Shown here piece after piece: positions 46,815 to 55,891 of a stretch of DNA of 64,000 nt; position 1 is the stretch's first letter; the number at the start of each line of letters is the position of its first letter. The notes beneath the pieces were generated by a model. The model had not been told where the DNA came from and did not search any database. It saw only the letters and a program-made list of their open reading frames with translations. The DNA comes from Azospirillum melinis. Lineage in GTDB: Bacteria > Pseudomonadota > Alphaproteobacteria > Azospirillales > Azospirillaceae. Position numbers and translations under genes: made by a program. Location of the stretch: the NCBI RefSeq assembly GCF_013340935.1, contig NZ_WHOS01000006.1, forward strand, positions 124,001 to 188,000. Reading direction: 5' to 3'.

Positions 46815-47938
46815 CGCCCACCCACCTGCTGATGACGACAGACAGCGTGGGTGGAGTCTGGACCTACGCGCTGGAACTGGCGCGGGAACTGGTGGAAAGC
46901 GGCATGCGGGTCTCGCTCGCCGTTCTCGGCCCCTCCCCGCAACCGGATCAGGTCGACGCGGCGCAAGCCGTTCCCGGTCTTGAGCTGATCAACACCAGCC
47001 TGCCGCTGGACTGGATGGCCGACGGACCGGACATCGTCCGGCACAGCGCTGTAGCGTTGGGGGCGCTGGCCCGCCGGCTGAAGGTCGATCTCATCCATCT
47101 CAACAGTCCGGCTCTGGCGGCGGGCGCCGGCTTTCCGGTGCCGGTGGTCGGGGTCTGCCATTCCTGCCTGGCAACCTGGTGGGCCGCCACGCACGGCGGC
47201 GCCATGCCCGAAGATTTCCAATGGCGCACCGAGGCGCTGGCGCGCGGCTACGCGGCCTGCGACGCGCTGGTCGCGCCGAGCGCCGCCTTCGCGGCGGCCA
47301 CCGCTGCCGTCTACCGCCTTCCGGCGCCGGTCGTGGTCCATAACGGCCGCCGTCCGGTCCATGGCGCGGCGCCGATACGCCGGGATCGGACCGTCTTCAC
47401 CGGCGGGCGCCTGTGGGACGACGGCAAGAACGTCGCGGCGCTCGACGCGGCGGCGGGCCTCGGCGTTCCGCTGGTCGCCGCCGGCCCCCTGGCAAGCCCG
47501 TCCGGGGAGCGTCGGACGCTGGTCCATGCCCGCGCGCTCGGGCGGCTCGATGCGGCGTCGGTCGCCGGTTGGCTGGCCCGGTCACCGGTGTTCGCATCCA
47601 TGGCGCTTTACGAGCCCTTCGGCCTGACGGTGTTGGAGGCGGCGCAGGCCGGCTGCGCGCTGGTGCTGTCGGACATCCCGACTTTCCGCGAATTGTGGGA
47701 CGGTGCCGCCCTCTTCGTGGATCCGGCGGACAGCCCCGCACTCGCCGCCACGTTGTGCCGCCTGCTGGACAATCCGGCGGAGGCCGAAAGCCGCGGCGAC
47801 GCGGCGCGGCGGAGGGCCGAACATTACGGCCTGGAGCCCTTCGTCGGCGGCATGCGCGCCATCTACCGTACCGTCCTGAGCACTCACACCGCTGAACCCG
47901 CCCTATCCCGCCCCGCCCGCAACGAGACCGCCGCTTGA
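46805..47938 (+). CDS. Glycosyltransferase family 4
   Basis: A 377-residue GT-B enzyme. ATGs at 46805 and 46811 are both in frame; the latter overlaps the radical SAM stop in the ATGA manner. The N-terminal T-T-D-S-V-G-G-V-W-T-Y-A-L is a donor-loop motif of glycogen-synthase-like GT4s, and S-M-A-L-Y-E-P-F-G-L-T-V-L-E-A-A-Q-A-G is the E-x7-E segment. First of four successive glycosyltransferases, suggesting assembly of a tetrasaccharide-scale product. Confidence 0.85.
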   Translation: MPMTPTHLLMTTDSVGGVWTYALELARELVESGMRVSLAVLGPSPQPDQVDAAQAVPGLELINTSLPLDWMADGPDIVRHSAVALGALARRLKVDLIHLNSPALAAGAGFPVPVVGVCHSCLATWWAATHGGAMPEDFQWRTEALARGYAACDALVAPSAAFAAATAAVYRLPAPVVVHNGRRPVHGAAPIRRDRTVFTGGRLWDDGKNVAALDAAAGLGVPLVAAGPLASPSGERRTLVHARALGRLDAASVAGWLARSPVFASMALYEPFGLTVLEAAQAGCALVLSDIPTFRELWDGAALFVDPADSPALAATLCRLLDNPAEAESRGDAARRRAEHYGLEPFVGGMRAIYRTVLSTHTAEPALSRPARNETAA

Positions 47939-49059
47939 AGATCGTTTATTTCACCCATTCGCTGGCGTCCTGCTGGAACCACGGCAATGCCCATTTCCTG
48001 CGCGGTGTCCTTCGCGAACTGATCGCGCTTGGCCACGAGGTCCGCGTGTTCGAACCGGAACAGGCGTGGAGCCTGCAAAATCTCCTGGCCGATCATGGCG
48101 AGGCCGGGCTCGCCGCCTACCGCGCCGCCTATCCGGAGCTGTCCTCGCACAGCGTCGCGCCCGATACGGACGCGGCGACGCTGTGCGACGGCGCCGATCT
48201 GGTTCTCGTCCATGAATGGAACGACCCGTTGCTGGTGGCGGCGGTCGGCAGGGCGCGGCGGCAGGGCGGAACCTTCACCCTGCTATTCCACGATACGCAT
48301 CACCGCGCGGTCAGCGATCCCGGCGCCATCGCCACCTTCGACCTGTCCGGCTACGACGGCGTGCTGGCCTTCGGCGAGACGCTGGCCGCCGTCTACCGCC
48401 GCTGGGGATGGGATGGGCGCGTCTTCGTGTGGCACGAAGCCGCCGACATCCGCCTGTTCCATCCGCCGGCCGAGGAGTCCGCGCGCGAGGGCGCGGTGTG
48501 GATCGGCAACTGGGGCGACGGCGAGCGGACCGAGGAGCTCGACACGTTCCTCTTCACGCCCGTGCGCGCCGCCGGCCTGTCGCTGGACGTCTACGGCGTG
48601 CGCTATCCGGAACCGGCACTGGCCTTGCTGGAGCGCCACGGCATCGCCTACCGGGGCTGGCTGCCCAACGCCCGCGCGGCCGGCATCTTCGCCCGTCACT
48701 GCGTGACCATGCATGTGCCACGCCGCTTCTATGTCGAATCCCTACCCGGCATCCCGACCATCCGCGTGTTCGAGGCGCTGGCCTGCGGCATCCCGCTGCT
48801 GAGCGCGCCGTGGAGCGACTGCGAGGGGCTGTTCCGGCCGGGAACTGACTTCCTGTTCGCCCGCGACCGCGCCGAGATGGCCGCGCATCTGCGCGCAGTT
48901 GCCAACGACGCCGACCTCCGTGCGGCGTTGGTCCGCAGCGGCCTTGAGACGATCCGAGCCCGCCACACCTGCGCCCATCGCGCCGCCGAGCTGCTTGCGA
49001 TCACCGCCGCCCTGACCGGCCCGCCCGCTACCCCGTCCTGCCTGGAGCCTGCCCGATGA
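47935..49059 (+). CDS. CgeB-like glycosyltransferase 1
   Basis: A 374-residue GT-B protein starting at TTG 47935, overlapping the upstream stop. It resembles the CgeB/DUF3880-type family (spore-crust maturation and related glycosyltransferases): H-S-L-A-S-C-W-N-H-G-N-A-H-F-L-R-G at the N-terminus, G-W-L-P-N-A-R-A in the middle, and R-V-F-E-A-L-A-C-G-I-P-L-L-S near the end. The two following genes are paralogs with the same plan. Confidence 0.8.
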   Translation: MKIVYFTHSLASCWNHGNAHFLRGVLRELIALGHEVRVFEPEQAWSLQNLLADHGEAGLAAYRAAYPELSSHSVAPDTDAATLCDGADLVLVHEWNDPLLVAAVGRARRQGGTFTLLFHDTHHRAVSDPGAIATFDLSGYDGVLAFGETLAAVYRRWGWDGRVFVWHEAADIRLFHPPAEESAREGAVWIGNWGDGERTEELDTFLFTPVRAAGLSLDVYGVRYPEPALALLERHGIAYRGWLPNARAAGIFARHCVTMHVPRRFYVESLPGIPTIRVFEALACGIPLLSAPWSDCEGLFRPGTDFLFARDRAEMAAHLRAVANDADLRAALVRSGLETIRARHTCAHRAAELLAITAALTGPPATPSCLEPAR

Positions 49060-50150
49060 AAATGGCATTTTACGGTTCGAGCCTGCTGTCTTCCTACTGG
49101 AACGGCGCGGCGACCTACTACCGCGGCATGCTGAGCGAACTCGCCAAGCGCGGCTGGGACGTCACCTTCTACGAGCCGAACGCCTTCGACCGCCAGAACC
49201 ATCGCGACATCGAACCGCCGGACTGGGCGCGGGTCGTCGTCTACGACGCAACCCCAGACGCCTGCCAGACCGTCATCGCCCGTGCCGCTGAAGCCGACGT
49301 GGTGGTGAAGGCGAATGGGGTGGGCGTCTTCGACGACGAGCTGCTGAATGGCGTCATGGACGCCGCCAATCCTCGCGCGCTGCGGCTCTACTGGGACGTC
49401 GACGCGCCCGCCACGCTGGCCGAGCTGCGGCAGACACCGGACCATCCGCTGCACCGTCGACTGCCGCAGCTCGACGCCGTCCTCACCTACGGCGGTGGTC
49501 CGCCGGTGGTAACGGCCTACCAGGCGATGGGCGCCCGCGTCTGCCGACCGATCTACAACGCGCTCGACCCGGCGACGCATTACCCGGTTCCGCCCCAGCC
49601 GCGCTTCGCCGCCGACCTCGGCTTCCTCGCCAACCGGCTGCCCGACCGCGAGGCCCGGGTCGAGCGCTTCTTTCTGGAGCCCGCCGGACACAATCCGGAC
49701 GGGCGCTACATCATCGGCGGCAGCGGTTGGGAGACGAAGGGCTTGCCGACCAACGTCACCCATGTCGGCCATGTCGGCACCGCCGACCACAACGCCTTCA
49801 ACGCCTCCGCGCTGGCAGTCCTGAACGTCGCACGCAACAGCATGGCCGAGGTCGGCTTCTCGCCGGCCACGCGGGTCTTCGAGGCCGCCGGGGCCGCGGC
49901 CTGCTTGATCACCGACGCCTGGGAAGGGGTGGAGCTGTTCCTCGCGCCGGACGAGGAGATCCTGGTCGCCCGCGACGGCCAGGACGTGACCGACCATCTG
50001 CGCGCTCTCACCCCCGCCCGCGCCCGTGCCATCGGGGAGGCCGCGCGGCGCCGTGTCCTGGCAGAGCACACATACGCCCGGCGCGGCGTCGAGGTGGACG
50101 CGTTGCTGCGCGATGCGCTGGCCGCCAGACGGGAAAGGAGCGCTGCGTGA
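49056..50150 (+). CDS. CgeB-like glycosyltransferase 2
   Basis: A 364-residue paralog of its neighbours: G-S-S-L-L-S-S-Y-W-N-G-A-A-T-Y-Y-R-G at the N-terminus, Y-W-D-V-D-A-P-A-T-L before the linker, and R-V-F-E-A-A-G-A-A-A-C-L-I-T-D in the donor domain. ATG overlaps the previous stop and its own stop overlaps a GTG start. Tandem duplication with divergence suggests that each adds a different residue. Confidence 0.82.
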   Translation: MKMAFYGSSLLSSYWNGAATYYRGMLSELAKRGWDVTFYEPNAFDRQNHRDIEPPDWARVVVYDATPDACQTVIARAAEADVVVKANGVGVFDDELLNGVMDAANPRALRLYWDVDAPATLAELRQTPDHPLHRRLPQLDAVLTYGGGPPVVTAYQAMGARVCRPIYNALDPATHYPVPPQPRFAADLGFLANRLPDREARVERFFLEPAGHNPDGRYIIGGSGWETKGLPTNVTHVGHVGTADHNAFNASALAVLNVARNSMAEVGFSPATRVFEAAGAAACLITDAWEGVELFLAPDEEILVARDGQDVTDHLRALTPARARAIGEAARRRVLAEHTYARRGVEVDALLRDALAARRERSAA

Positions 50151-51283
50151 AGCTCGTCGTCCTGGGGCTCAGCCTGTCCTCCTCCTGGGGCAACGGCCAT
50201 GCCACCACCTTCCGCGCCCTCCTGAAGGCCTTCGCTGCGCGCGGCCACGACATCCTGTTCCTGGAGCGCGACGTTCCCTGGTACGCCGACAACCGCGATC
50301 TCGTCGATCCCGGCTATTGCCGGCTGGCCTTCTACAAGGACCGGGAGGATTTGCGGCGCTGGGCGGAGACGGTCGCGGCGGCCGATGCCGTGCTCGTGGG
50401 CTCCTACGTGCCCGAAGGCGTTGCCGTCGGCCGGTGGGCACAGGAGACGGCGCGCAGCGCCGTCGCCTTCTACGACATCGACACGCCGGTGACTCTGGCG
50501 AAGCTGGAGCGCGGCGACGAGGAGTATCTCTCCGCTGCCCTCATCCCCGGCTTCGACATTTATTTCTCCTTCACCGGCGGTCCGACTCTGGACCATCTGA
50601 TGAGCGGGTACGGGTCGCCGGCAGCGCGCGCGCTCTACTGCTCGGTGGATGCCGACGTCTATATGCCCCACCCAGTCGCCAAACGCTGGGACCTGAGCTA
50701 TCTCGGCACCTACAGCCCGGACCGGCAGCCGACGCTGGACCGGCTGTTGCTGGAACCTGCCCGGCAGGAGCCGTCGCTGCGCTTCGTTGTCGCTGGCCCG
50801 CAATATCCGGACGACATTGTCTGGCCGGAGAATGTCGAACGGCTGCACCATGTGCCGCCGGCCGGCCATCCCGCCTTCTACGCGGCCAGCCGCTTCACGC
50901 TGAATGTGACTCGTCAGGACATGGTTCGCGCCGGCCATAGCCCCAGCGTCCGGCTGTTCGAGGCGGCCGCCTGCGCCACGCCGATCATCTCCGACGTCTG
51001 GGACGGGCTCGACGAGCTGCTGGAGCTGGACCGCGAGATCATTCCGGCCCGACAGTCCGATGATGTACTGCGGGCGCTCCGGACGCTGGGCGAAGCGGAG
51101 CGGGACGCTATGGGGAAACGGGCAAGGCAGCGGATCCTGGCCGGCCACACCGCCGCGCACCGGGCAGAGACGCTGGAGCGGGAGCTGGCCGCCGCCGCTC
51201 GGCGGAAAGTCCGCGACCAGTTCGACGCCGGCGTGTTGCAGCGAGGTGATCGGGGCAAGAGATTACCCCAGCCCCGCTGGTGA
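50147..51283 (+). CDS. CgeB-like glycosyltransferase 3
   Basis: A 378-residue paralog from GTG 50147: G-L-S-L-S-S-S-W-G-N-G-H-A-T-T-F-R-A, F-Y-D-I-D-T-P-V-T-L, and R-L-F-E-A-A-A-C-A-T-P-I-I-S-D. The last 20 or so residues (after A-A-R-R-K-V) have no counterpart in the paralogs, and the stop lies at the edge of the IS5 relic starting at 51284, so the insertion seems to supply the tail and stop. Enzyme function is probably kept, since the donor domain is complete. Confidence 0.82.
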   Translation: MKLVVLGLSLSSSWGNGHATTFRALLKAFAARGHDILFLERDVPWYADNRDLVDPGYCRLAFYKDREDLRRWAETVAAADAVLVGSYVPEGVAVGRWAQETARSAVAFYDIDTPVTLAKLERGDEEYLSAALIPGFDIYFSFTGGPTLDHLMSGYGSPAARALYCSVDADVYMPHPVAKRWDLSYLGTYSPDRQPTLDRLLLEPARQEPSLRFVVAGPQYPDDIVWPENVERLHHVPPAGHPAFYAASRFTLNVTRQDMVRAGHSPSVRLFEAAACATPIISDVWDGLDELLELDREIIPARQSDDVLRALRTLGEAERDAMGKRARQRILAGHTAAHRAETLERELAAAARRKVRDQFDAGVLQRGDRGKRLPQPRW

Positions 51284-52143
51284 TCAAGCGACGCGGACGG
51301 AATTCGGGCGTCCAAGGTCGAGCATGCGGTTGAGGACCGCGACGCCGATGGCGACCTCGGTGGCCTGCGCCTGATCGGTATGGAAGCGCAGCGCCCCGCC
51401 GAGGACGCCCTTCCAGCGCACCATTTGGCTCTCCACACCGGCGCGCTTGTTGTAGCCGCTGGCCCGCTGCCACGCCATCCGACCCGCCTGCGCAATCATC
51501 TGGATGTGACGGTCGCGTTGGCTGGGAGCGGTCGCACGGCATCGCTGCGCGGTGGCGCCATCACCGCGGCCTTGGGATGGCGCTCGTAGACGGATGCGTA
51601 GACGCCGCACTCGGTCAACGTGGCCGCGACGATCCGGCTCGTACCGGCGTCCATCCCGATGTGCAGAGTGTGCCAGGACCGCCGCTTCCTGGTGCCGTGC
51701 TTCTCGATCAGCCATTCCCCCGGCCCACACGGCTTCAGCCCGGTGCTGTCCACCAGCAGGTGGATAGGCCCGCCGCTCGAGCGCGGCACTGACGGCAGCG
51801 TCACCGTCCGGGCGCGACGGGCGATGGTGGAATGGTCGGGCACCGGCAGATCAGGCCCGAGCAGGTGGAGGATCGGGGCAAGCAGCCCCTCGGTCTGGCG
51901 CAGCGCCAGACGGAACACCGCCCTCAACATCAGGGCCGTGGTGATCGCCAGGTCCGAGTAGTGGGGCTGCCCACCCTGTGTGGTGCGGGGCGCCGCCTTC
52001 CACTGCTCGATCGCCTCGTCGCTCACCCAGACGGTCAGGCTGCCGCGCTGACGCAAGGCCTTATCATAAGCGGCCCAATTGGTCACGCGCCGCTTCGGTC
52101 GCGCGATGTGGTGTCGGCGGGCGGCGTTCGCTTTGCAGGGCAC
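51284..52143 (-). pseudogene. IS5-family transposase, dead copy (deletion plus frameshift)
   Basis: The N-terminal 170 codons (from ATG 52143) are clean: R-G-S-L-T-V-W-V-S-D-E-A-I, D-L-P-V-P-D-H-S-T-I-A-R-R, L-L-V-D-S-T-G-L-K with the first catalytic Asp. Then L-T-E-C-G-V-Y-A-S-V joins sequences that are normally about 30 residues apart, removing the second Asp region, and a frameshift near 51530 moves the tail (M-A-W-Q-R-A-S-G-Y-N, ending L-N-R-M-L-D-L-G-R-P-N-S-V) into another frame. Same family as the relics at 37.1 kb and 55.8 kb. Confidence 0.85.
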
Positions 52144-52220
52144 GGTCAGAAACCTAAACGGAGGCGGGGCCGCTGCCTACGACAGCGACCCCATCCGTGC
52201 ATCAACCTGATGCCGCGCCT

Positions 52221-54404
52221 TCAGATGGTGGTGATGATCCGGAGATTTCCGGTCCGCTTGAGTACAGAAACCGCAACCTGCGCGCCGTGCCGGCAGAACG
52301 ACACGTCCGCGCAGGCCGGGCCGAGCGACAGGCCCCTCAACACCACGGCATCGAGGAACGACGGCAGACGCGGCTCGTCGAAGCGGATTTCCCTGCCTGC
52401 AGGATCGAACGCGATGCCGAGCGACGCCTGCAGCAGGGCGAACAGCGTGGCGCTGGCCCAGGCCTGCGGCGCGCAGGCGACCGGATAGAGGGTCGGCCCC
52501 TTGCCCGCCCGCCGCGAAAAGCCGCAGAACAGTTCCGGCAGCCGGCGCAGTTCCATGTACGGGCTCGCGTCGAACAGGCCACCGAACAGGCGCAGGACCG
52601 GTTCCTTCAACCCATAGCGGGCCAATCCCAGGGCAATCAGCCCGTTGTCGTGCGGCCAGATGGAGCCGTTGTGGTAGGACATGGGGTTGTAGCGGCTCTC
52701 GCCCTGGGGAATGGTGCGGATCCCCCAGCCGGAAAAGGAATCGCCGCTCATCAGGGTGGCCGCGACCTGCGCCGCCTTGTCCGGGTCGGCGATGCCGCTG
52801 AACAGCGCATGCCCGGCGTTGGAACTGCGGACCCGGCACGGGCGCTTCTCCCCATCCAGCGCCAGCGCGTAGGTGCCGATGTCGTCGCACCAGAAGGCTT
52901 GATCGAAGGCGAAGGCCAGTTCGGCCGCCTGATCGTCGAGGGCATCCGCCCTCGGGCCCATGTCCATCGCCCGCGCCAACCGCGCGGCCGCCCGCTTGGC
53001 GGCGTAGACGTAGCCCTGCACCTCGCACAGCGCGATGGGGGCTTGCGCCAGCGTGCCGTCGGCATGGAAGATCGAATCGTGACTGTCCTTCCATCCCTGG
53101 TTGGCGAGCCCTTCTTCCGTCCTGCGGCCGTATTCGACGAAGCCGTCGCCGTCACGGTCGCCGTAGGTGTCGATCCAGGTCACCGCCGCCTCGATGTGCG
53201 GCCACAGCGCGCGGATCGTCGGCATATCGAAGGTGCGCTCGAAATAGGCGCCGGCCAGCATCACGAACAGCGGCGTGGAATCGACGCTGCCGTAATACAG
53301 GCCGAAGGGTACCTCGCGGAGGTTCGCCATCTCGCCGCCGCGGGTTTCGTGCAGAATCTTGCCGGGCTCGGCGTCGCGCAGGGGATCCTCGGCGGTGGCC
53401 TGCCGCGCGGCGAGCGCCATGAGCACGCCACGGGCAACCGTCGGGTCGGCCCACAGCATCATGTGGGCGGTGATGATGGCGTCGCGCCCGAACATGGTGC
53501 TGAACCATGGGATGCCGGCGTAAGGGTATGGACCCTCGTCGGTGTCGGTCATCAGCATGGCGAGGTCGGCCTGGGCACGTTCCAGCGCCTCGTTGAGCAA
53601 GGCGTTGGCCGTCGTGGCCGAGGCGGTCCGCAGCTTTGCCGCTCGCACCGCCCGGCGCGCCTGGCGCAGGCGGAAGAAATAGCGCTCGCCGCTGAACGCG
53701 TGCGCCGGCTGCGCCGCGCAGGTGACCGCCATCAGCACCACGCTGCGCTGCCCCGGCGCCAACGCGACGCGGAAGCGTGCGGCGGTACCGGTCAGAAATT
53801 CCGGTTCCGGGTCGAACCGCACGGTGGTGACCCGCGTTTCGTTGTCCAGTCCATCATAGGCCAGAACCACGCGCCCGGCACTGACGACGGGCTGGTGGCT
53901 TCTGCCGCGCTTCGCGCGCCGCTGCCCGCGCGCCTCGAACAGGTCGGCGAAATCGGCGCCAAAGTGGATCTCCACCGTCATCTCATGCGCTTTGGTGTCG
54001 AAGTTCCGGAAGGCGAAGCGCTCGTAGCTGTGGCCCATCCACAGGAACTTGCTGCGCAGCAGGTGGATGCTGTCGCGGGGTAGGTCGATTTGACGCCCGT
54101 CGAAGACGTCGGGGTTGGTAAGGTCGACGGACATGAGCACATTCTCGTCATCGACCGTGGAACTCAGCAGAAGCGGGCGCTTGCCGCCGATGCGCACTTC
54201 CAGCCGCGAGAGGTAACGAGTGTCGCGGTGAAAGAGGCCCTGCGGGCTGCGGTCGGAGCGCAGGACGTCGCCGTAATGATCGAACACCGCAAAGCTGTCG
54301 CCGTGCTTGAGGGTGCGCGGTTCCAGTTCCGCCAGCGAGGTCGTGGCCGGAATGTAGAACTCGGGCACAGGGTCGGGTTCGTCGTTCGAAATCCGATCGT
54401 CCAT
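52221..54404 (-). CDS. Amylo-alpha-1,6-glucosidase / glycogen-debranching-type glycosidase
   Basis: A 727-residue protein. Residues 1-230 are the beta-rich N-terminal domain (F-A-V-F-D-H-Y-G-D, F-H-R-D-T-R-Y-L-S-R-L-E). The rest is an (alpha/alpha)6 barrel: P-W-F-S-T-M-F-G-R-D-A-I-I, W-I-D-T-Y-G-D-R-D-G-D-G-F-V-E-Y, S-Y-H-N-G-S-I-W-P-H-D-N. The family hydrolyses alpha-1,6 or similar glucosidic links; members of this bacterial subgroup often sit beside trehalose or GT4 genes, and substrates are poorly defined. It is probably co-regulated with the GT4 gene upstream at 54514 (109-bp gap, same strand). Confidence 0.85.
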   Translation of the reverse strand: MDDRISNDEPDPVPEFYIPATTSLAELEPRTLKHGDSFAVFDHYGDVLRSDRSPQGLFHRDTRYLSRLEVRIGGKRPLLLSSTVDDENVLMSVDLTNPDVFDGRQIDLPRDSIHLLRSKFLWMGHSYERFAFRNFDTKAHEMTVEIHFGADFADLFEARGQRRAKRGRSHQPVVSAGRVVLAYDGLDNETRVTTVRFDPEPEFLTGTAARFRVALAPGQRSVVLMAVTCAAQPAHAFSGERYFFRLRQARRAVRAAKLRTASATTANALLNEALERAQADLAMLMTDTDEGPYPYAGIPWFSTMFGRDAIITAHMMLWADPTVARGVLMALAARQATAEDPLRDAEPGKILHETRGGEMANLREVPFGLYYGSVDSTPLFVMLAGAYFERTFDMPTIRALWPHIEAAVTWIDTYGDRDGDGFVEYGRRTEEGLANQGWKDSHDSIFHADGTLAQAPIALCEVQGYVYAAKRAAARLARAMDMGPRADALDDQAAELAFAFDQAFWCDDIGTYALALDGEKRPCRVRSSNAGHALFSGIADPDKAAQVAATLMSGDSFSGWGIRTIPQGESRYNPMSYHNGSIWPHDNGLIALGLARYGLKEPVLRLFGGLFDASPYMELRRLPELFCGFSRRAGKGPTLYPVACAPQAWASATLFALLQASLGIAFDPAGREIRFDEPRLPSFLDAVVLRGLSLGPACADVSFCRHGAQVAVSVLKRTGNLRIITTI

Positions 54405-54513
54405 GGCGGTGCTCCCGTCTCAAGGCGGCGTATGGGGGGCGATGGAGGTCAGGGCGGTGCTTCGGTCGCGAGCCCGTCGGGGTTGCGGCCACGCCCATGA
54501 TGGTAGGTCCTCG

Positions 54514-55599
54514 TCACGCGGCATCGACCTCGACCAAAGAGTCATGACCATCGAGCAGGTGGCGGTAGAGGGTAAGATAATCCGTGGCCATGCGGGCGGC
54601 GGTGAAGCGCGTCTCGAAGCGGTGGCGGACGCCGCGCCGGTCGATTTCGCCCAGGCGGCGCACGGCGTCGACCGCGGCGTCGATGCCGTCGGCAATGAAG
54701 CCCGTGACGCCGTCCTCGATCACCTCCGGCACCGAGCCGCGGGGATACGCGATGACCGGAGTCCCGGCCGCCATCGCTTCGATCATCACCAGCCCGAACG
54801 GTTCGGGCCAGTCGATCGGAAACAGCAACGCCGCCGCGTTGCCGAGGAAGTCGCTCTTCTGGTCTTCACCGATCTCGCCGATGAAGTCGACGAGCAGGTG
54901 ATCCAGCAGCGGTTCGATGGTGTCCCGGAAATATTGATTGTCAGCCTTGTCCACCTTTGCGGCGATTTTCAGAGGCAGGCCGGCGCGCTTGGCGATTTCG
55001 ATGGCGTGGTCCGGTTGCTTTTCGGCGGCGATGCGGCCGAGGAAGGCCAGATAGCCGCCCGGTGCGAACCGGGGGCGGAGCAGATCGGCGGGAATGCCGT
55101 GGTGCACCGTGCGGAGCCAGCGCACCGGTGGCATTGGTGCGCGCTGGTGATCGGAGATGGACACCAGCGGTATGTCGTCGAACTCCCTGTAGAACGGCTG
55201 CAGGTCCGGCAGGTCGAGCCGGCCGTGCAGCGTCGTCACGGTGCGGCCGGCGCAATCCCGGAACAGGGGCATGTGCAGGTAGTCGGTGTGGAAGTGGATC
55301 AGGTCGAATGCGTCGCGTTGCTGGCGAACATGCTCCAGCATCAGGAGGTGATGGATGATCGGATCCCGGACGGTGGAGTCGAGCCGCGTGGCCTGTCGGC
55401 AGCAGGGGGACAGGCGCGCCGTGGTGCGCGAGTCCGCCGAGGCGAACAGCGTCACGTCGTGCCCCTGCCGGACCAGTTCTTCGGTCAGATAGGAAACCAT
55501 CCGCTCCGTTCCGCCGTACAGCCGCGGAGGCACCGCTTCGTAAAGGGGTGCGACCTGGGCAATGCGCAAGCCGGAGCCGCTGCTTTTGATCGTTCGCAT
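54514..55599 (-). CDS. Glycosyltransferase family 4
   Basis: A 361-residue GT-B enzyme from ATG 55599; the frame is open to 55776 but has no protein character there. N-terminal P-P-R-L-Y-G-G-T-E-R-M-V-S-Y-L-T-E-E-L is the usual acceptor loop, G-R-I-A-A-E-K-Q-P-D the nucleotide loop and W-P-E-P-F-G-L-V-M-I-E-A-M-A-A-G-T-P the E-x7-E motif. It precedes the debranching-type glycosidase, a pair often found together in stress-related glycan or sugar-phosphate pathways. Confidence 0.86.
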   Translation of the reverse strand: MRTIKSSGSGLRIAQVAPLYEAVPPRLYGGTERMVSYLTEELVRQGHDVTLFASADSRTTARLSPCCRQATRLDSTVRDPIIHHLLMLEHVRQQRDAFDLIHFHTDYLHMPLFRDCAGRTVTTLHGRLDLPDLQPFYREFDDIPLVSISDHQRAPMPPVRWLRTVHHGIPADLLRPRFAPGGYLAFLGRIAAEKQPDHAIEIAKRAGLPLKIAAKVDKADNQYFRDTIEPLLDHLLVDFIGEIGEDQKSDFLGNAAALLFPIDWPEPFGLVMIEAMAAGTPVIAYPRGSVPEVIEDGVTGFIADGIDAAVDAVRRLGEIDRRGVRHRFETRFTAARMATDYLTLYRHLLDGHDSLVEVDAA

Positions 55600-55765
55600 G
55601 GGGGAGCCCTTTCTTTGCACCCTCAACAGGAAAGTGCAGTCCTGCGACGCAGGGGGCAATTCCTTAGGACGATACCGAAGGCGGCGATGTTGGCGCATAA
55701 ATCGGCGGGAGGTTGGCTGCAGGATAGCGGGGTAGGAAAGCGGCCCCTCTAAAGCCGAGTCCGCG

Positions 55766-55852
55766 ATGCCGTACAAAGTGAACGAGAGCCGCCATCACAA
55801 GATCCCGCGCGCCCGCTACCGCGTCGAGAACTGGGCCGCCTACCTCGCGCAA
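55766..55852 (+). pseudogene. IS5-family transposase fragment (first ~29 codons)
   Basis: The frame starts M-P-Y-K-V-N-E-S-R-H-H-K-I-P-R-A-R-Y-R-V, then N-W-A-A-Y, which aligns with the N-terminus of the relic at 51284-52143. Homology ends at about 55852, followed by unrelated DNA and the tail of the DMT gene. Third IS5-type relic in the window. Confidence 0.65.
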
Positions 55853-55891
55853 GAGTGCCTGATCACTGCTGCCCGACGGTGGACTCTGTCC

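Noticed and set aside
51284..52143. Programmed frameshift in an active IS5 transposase
   Set aside because: Besides the frameshift, about 30 residues including the second catalytic Asp region are missing, so the copy is dead.
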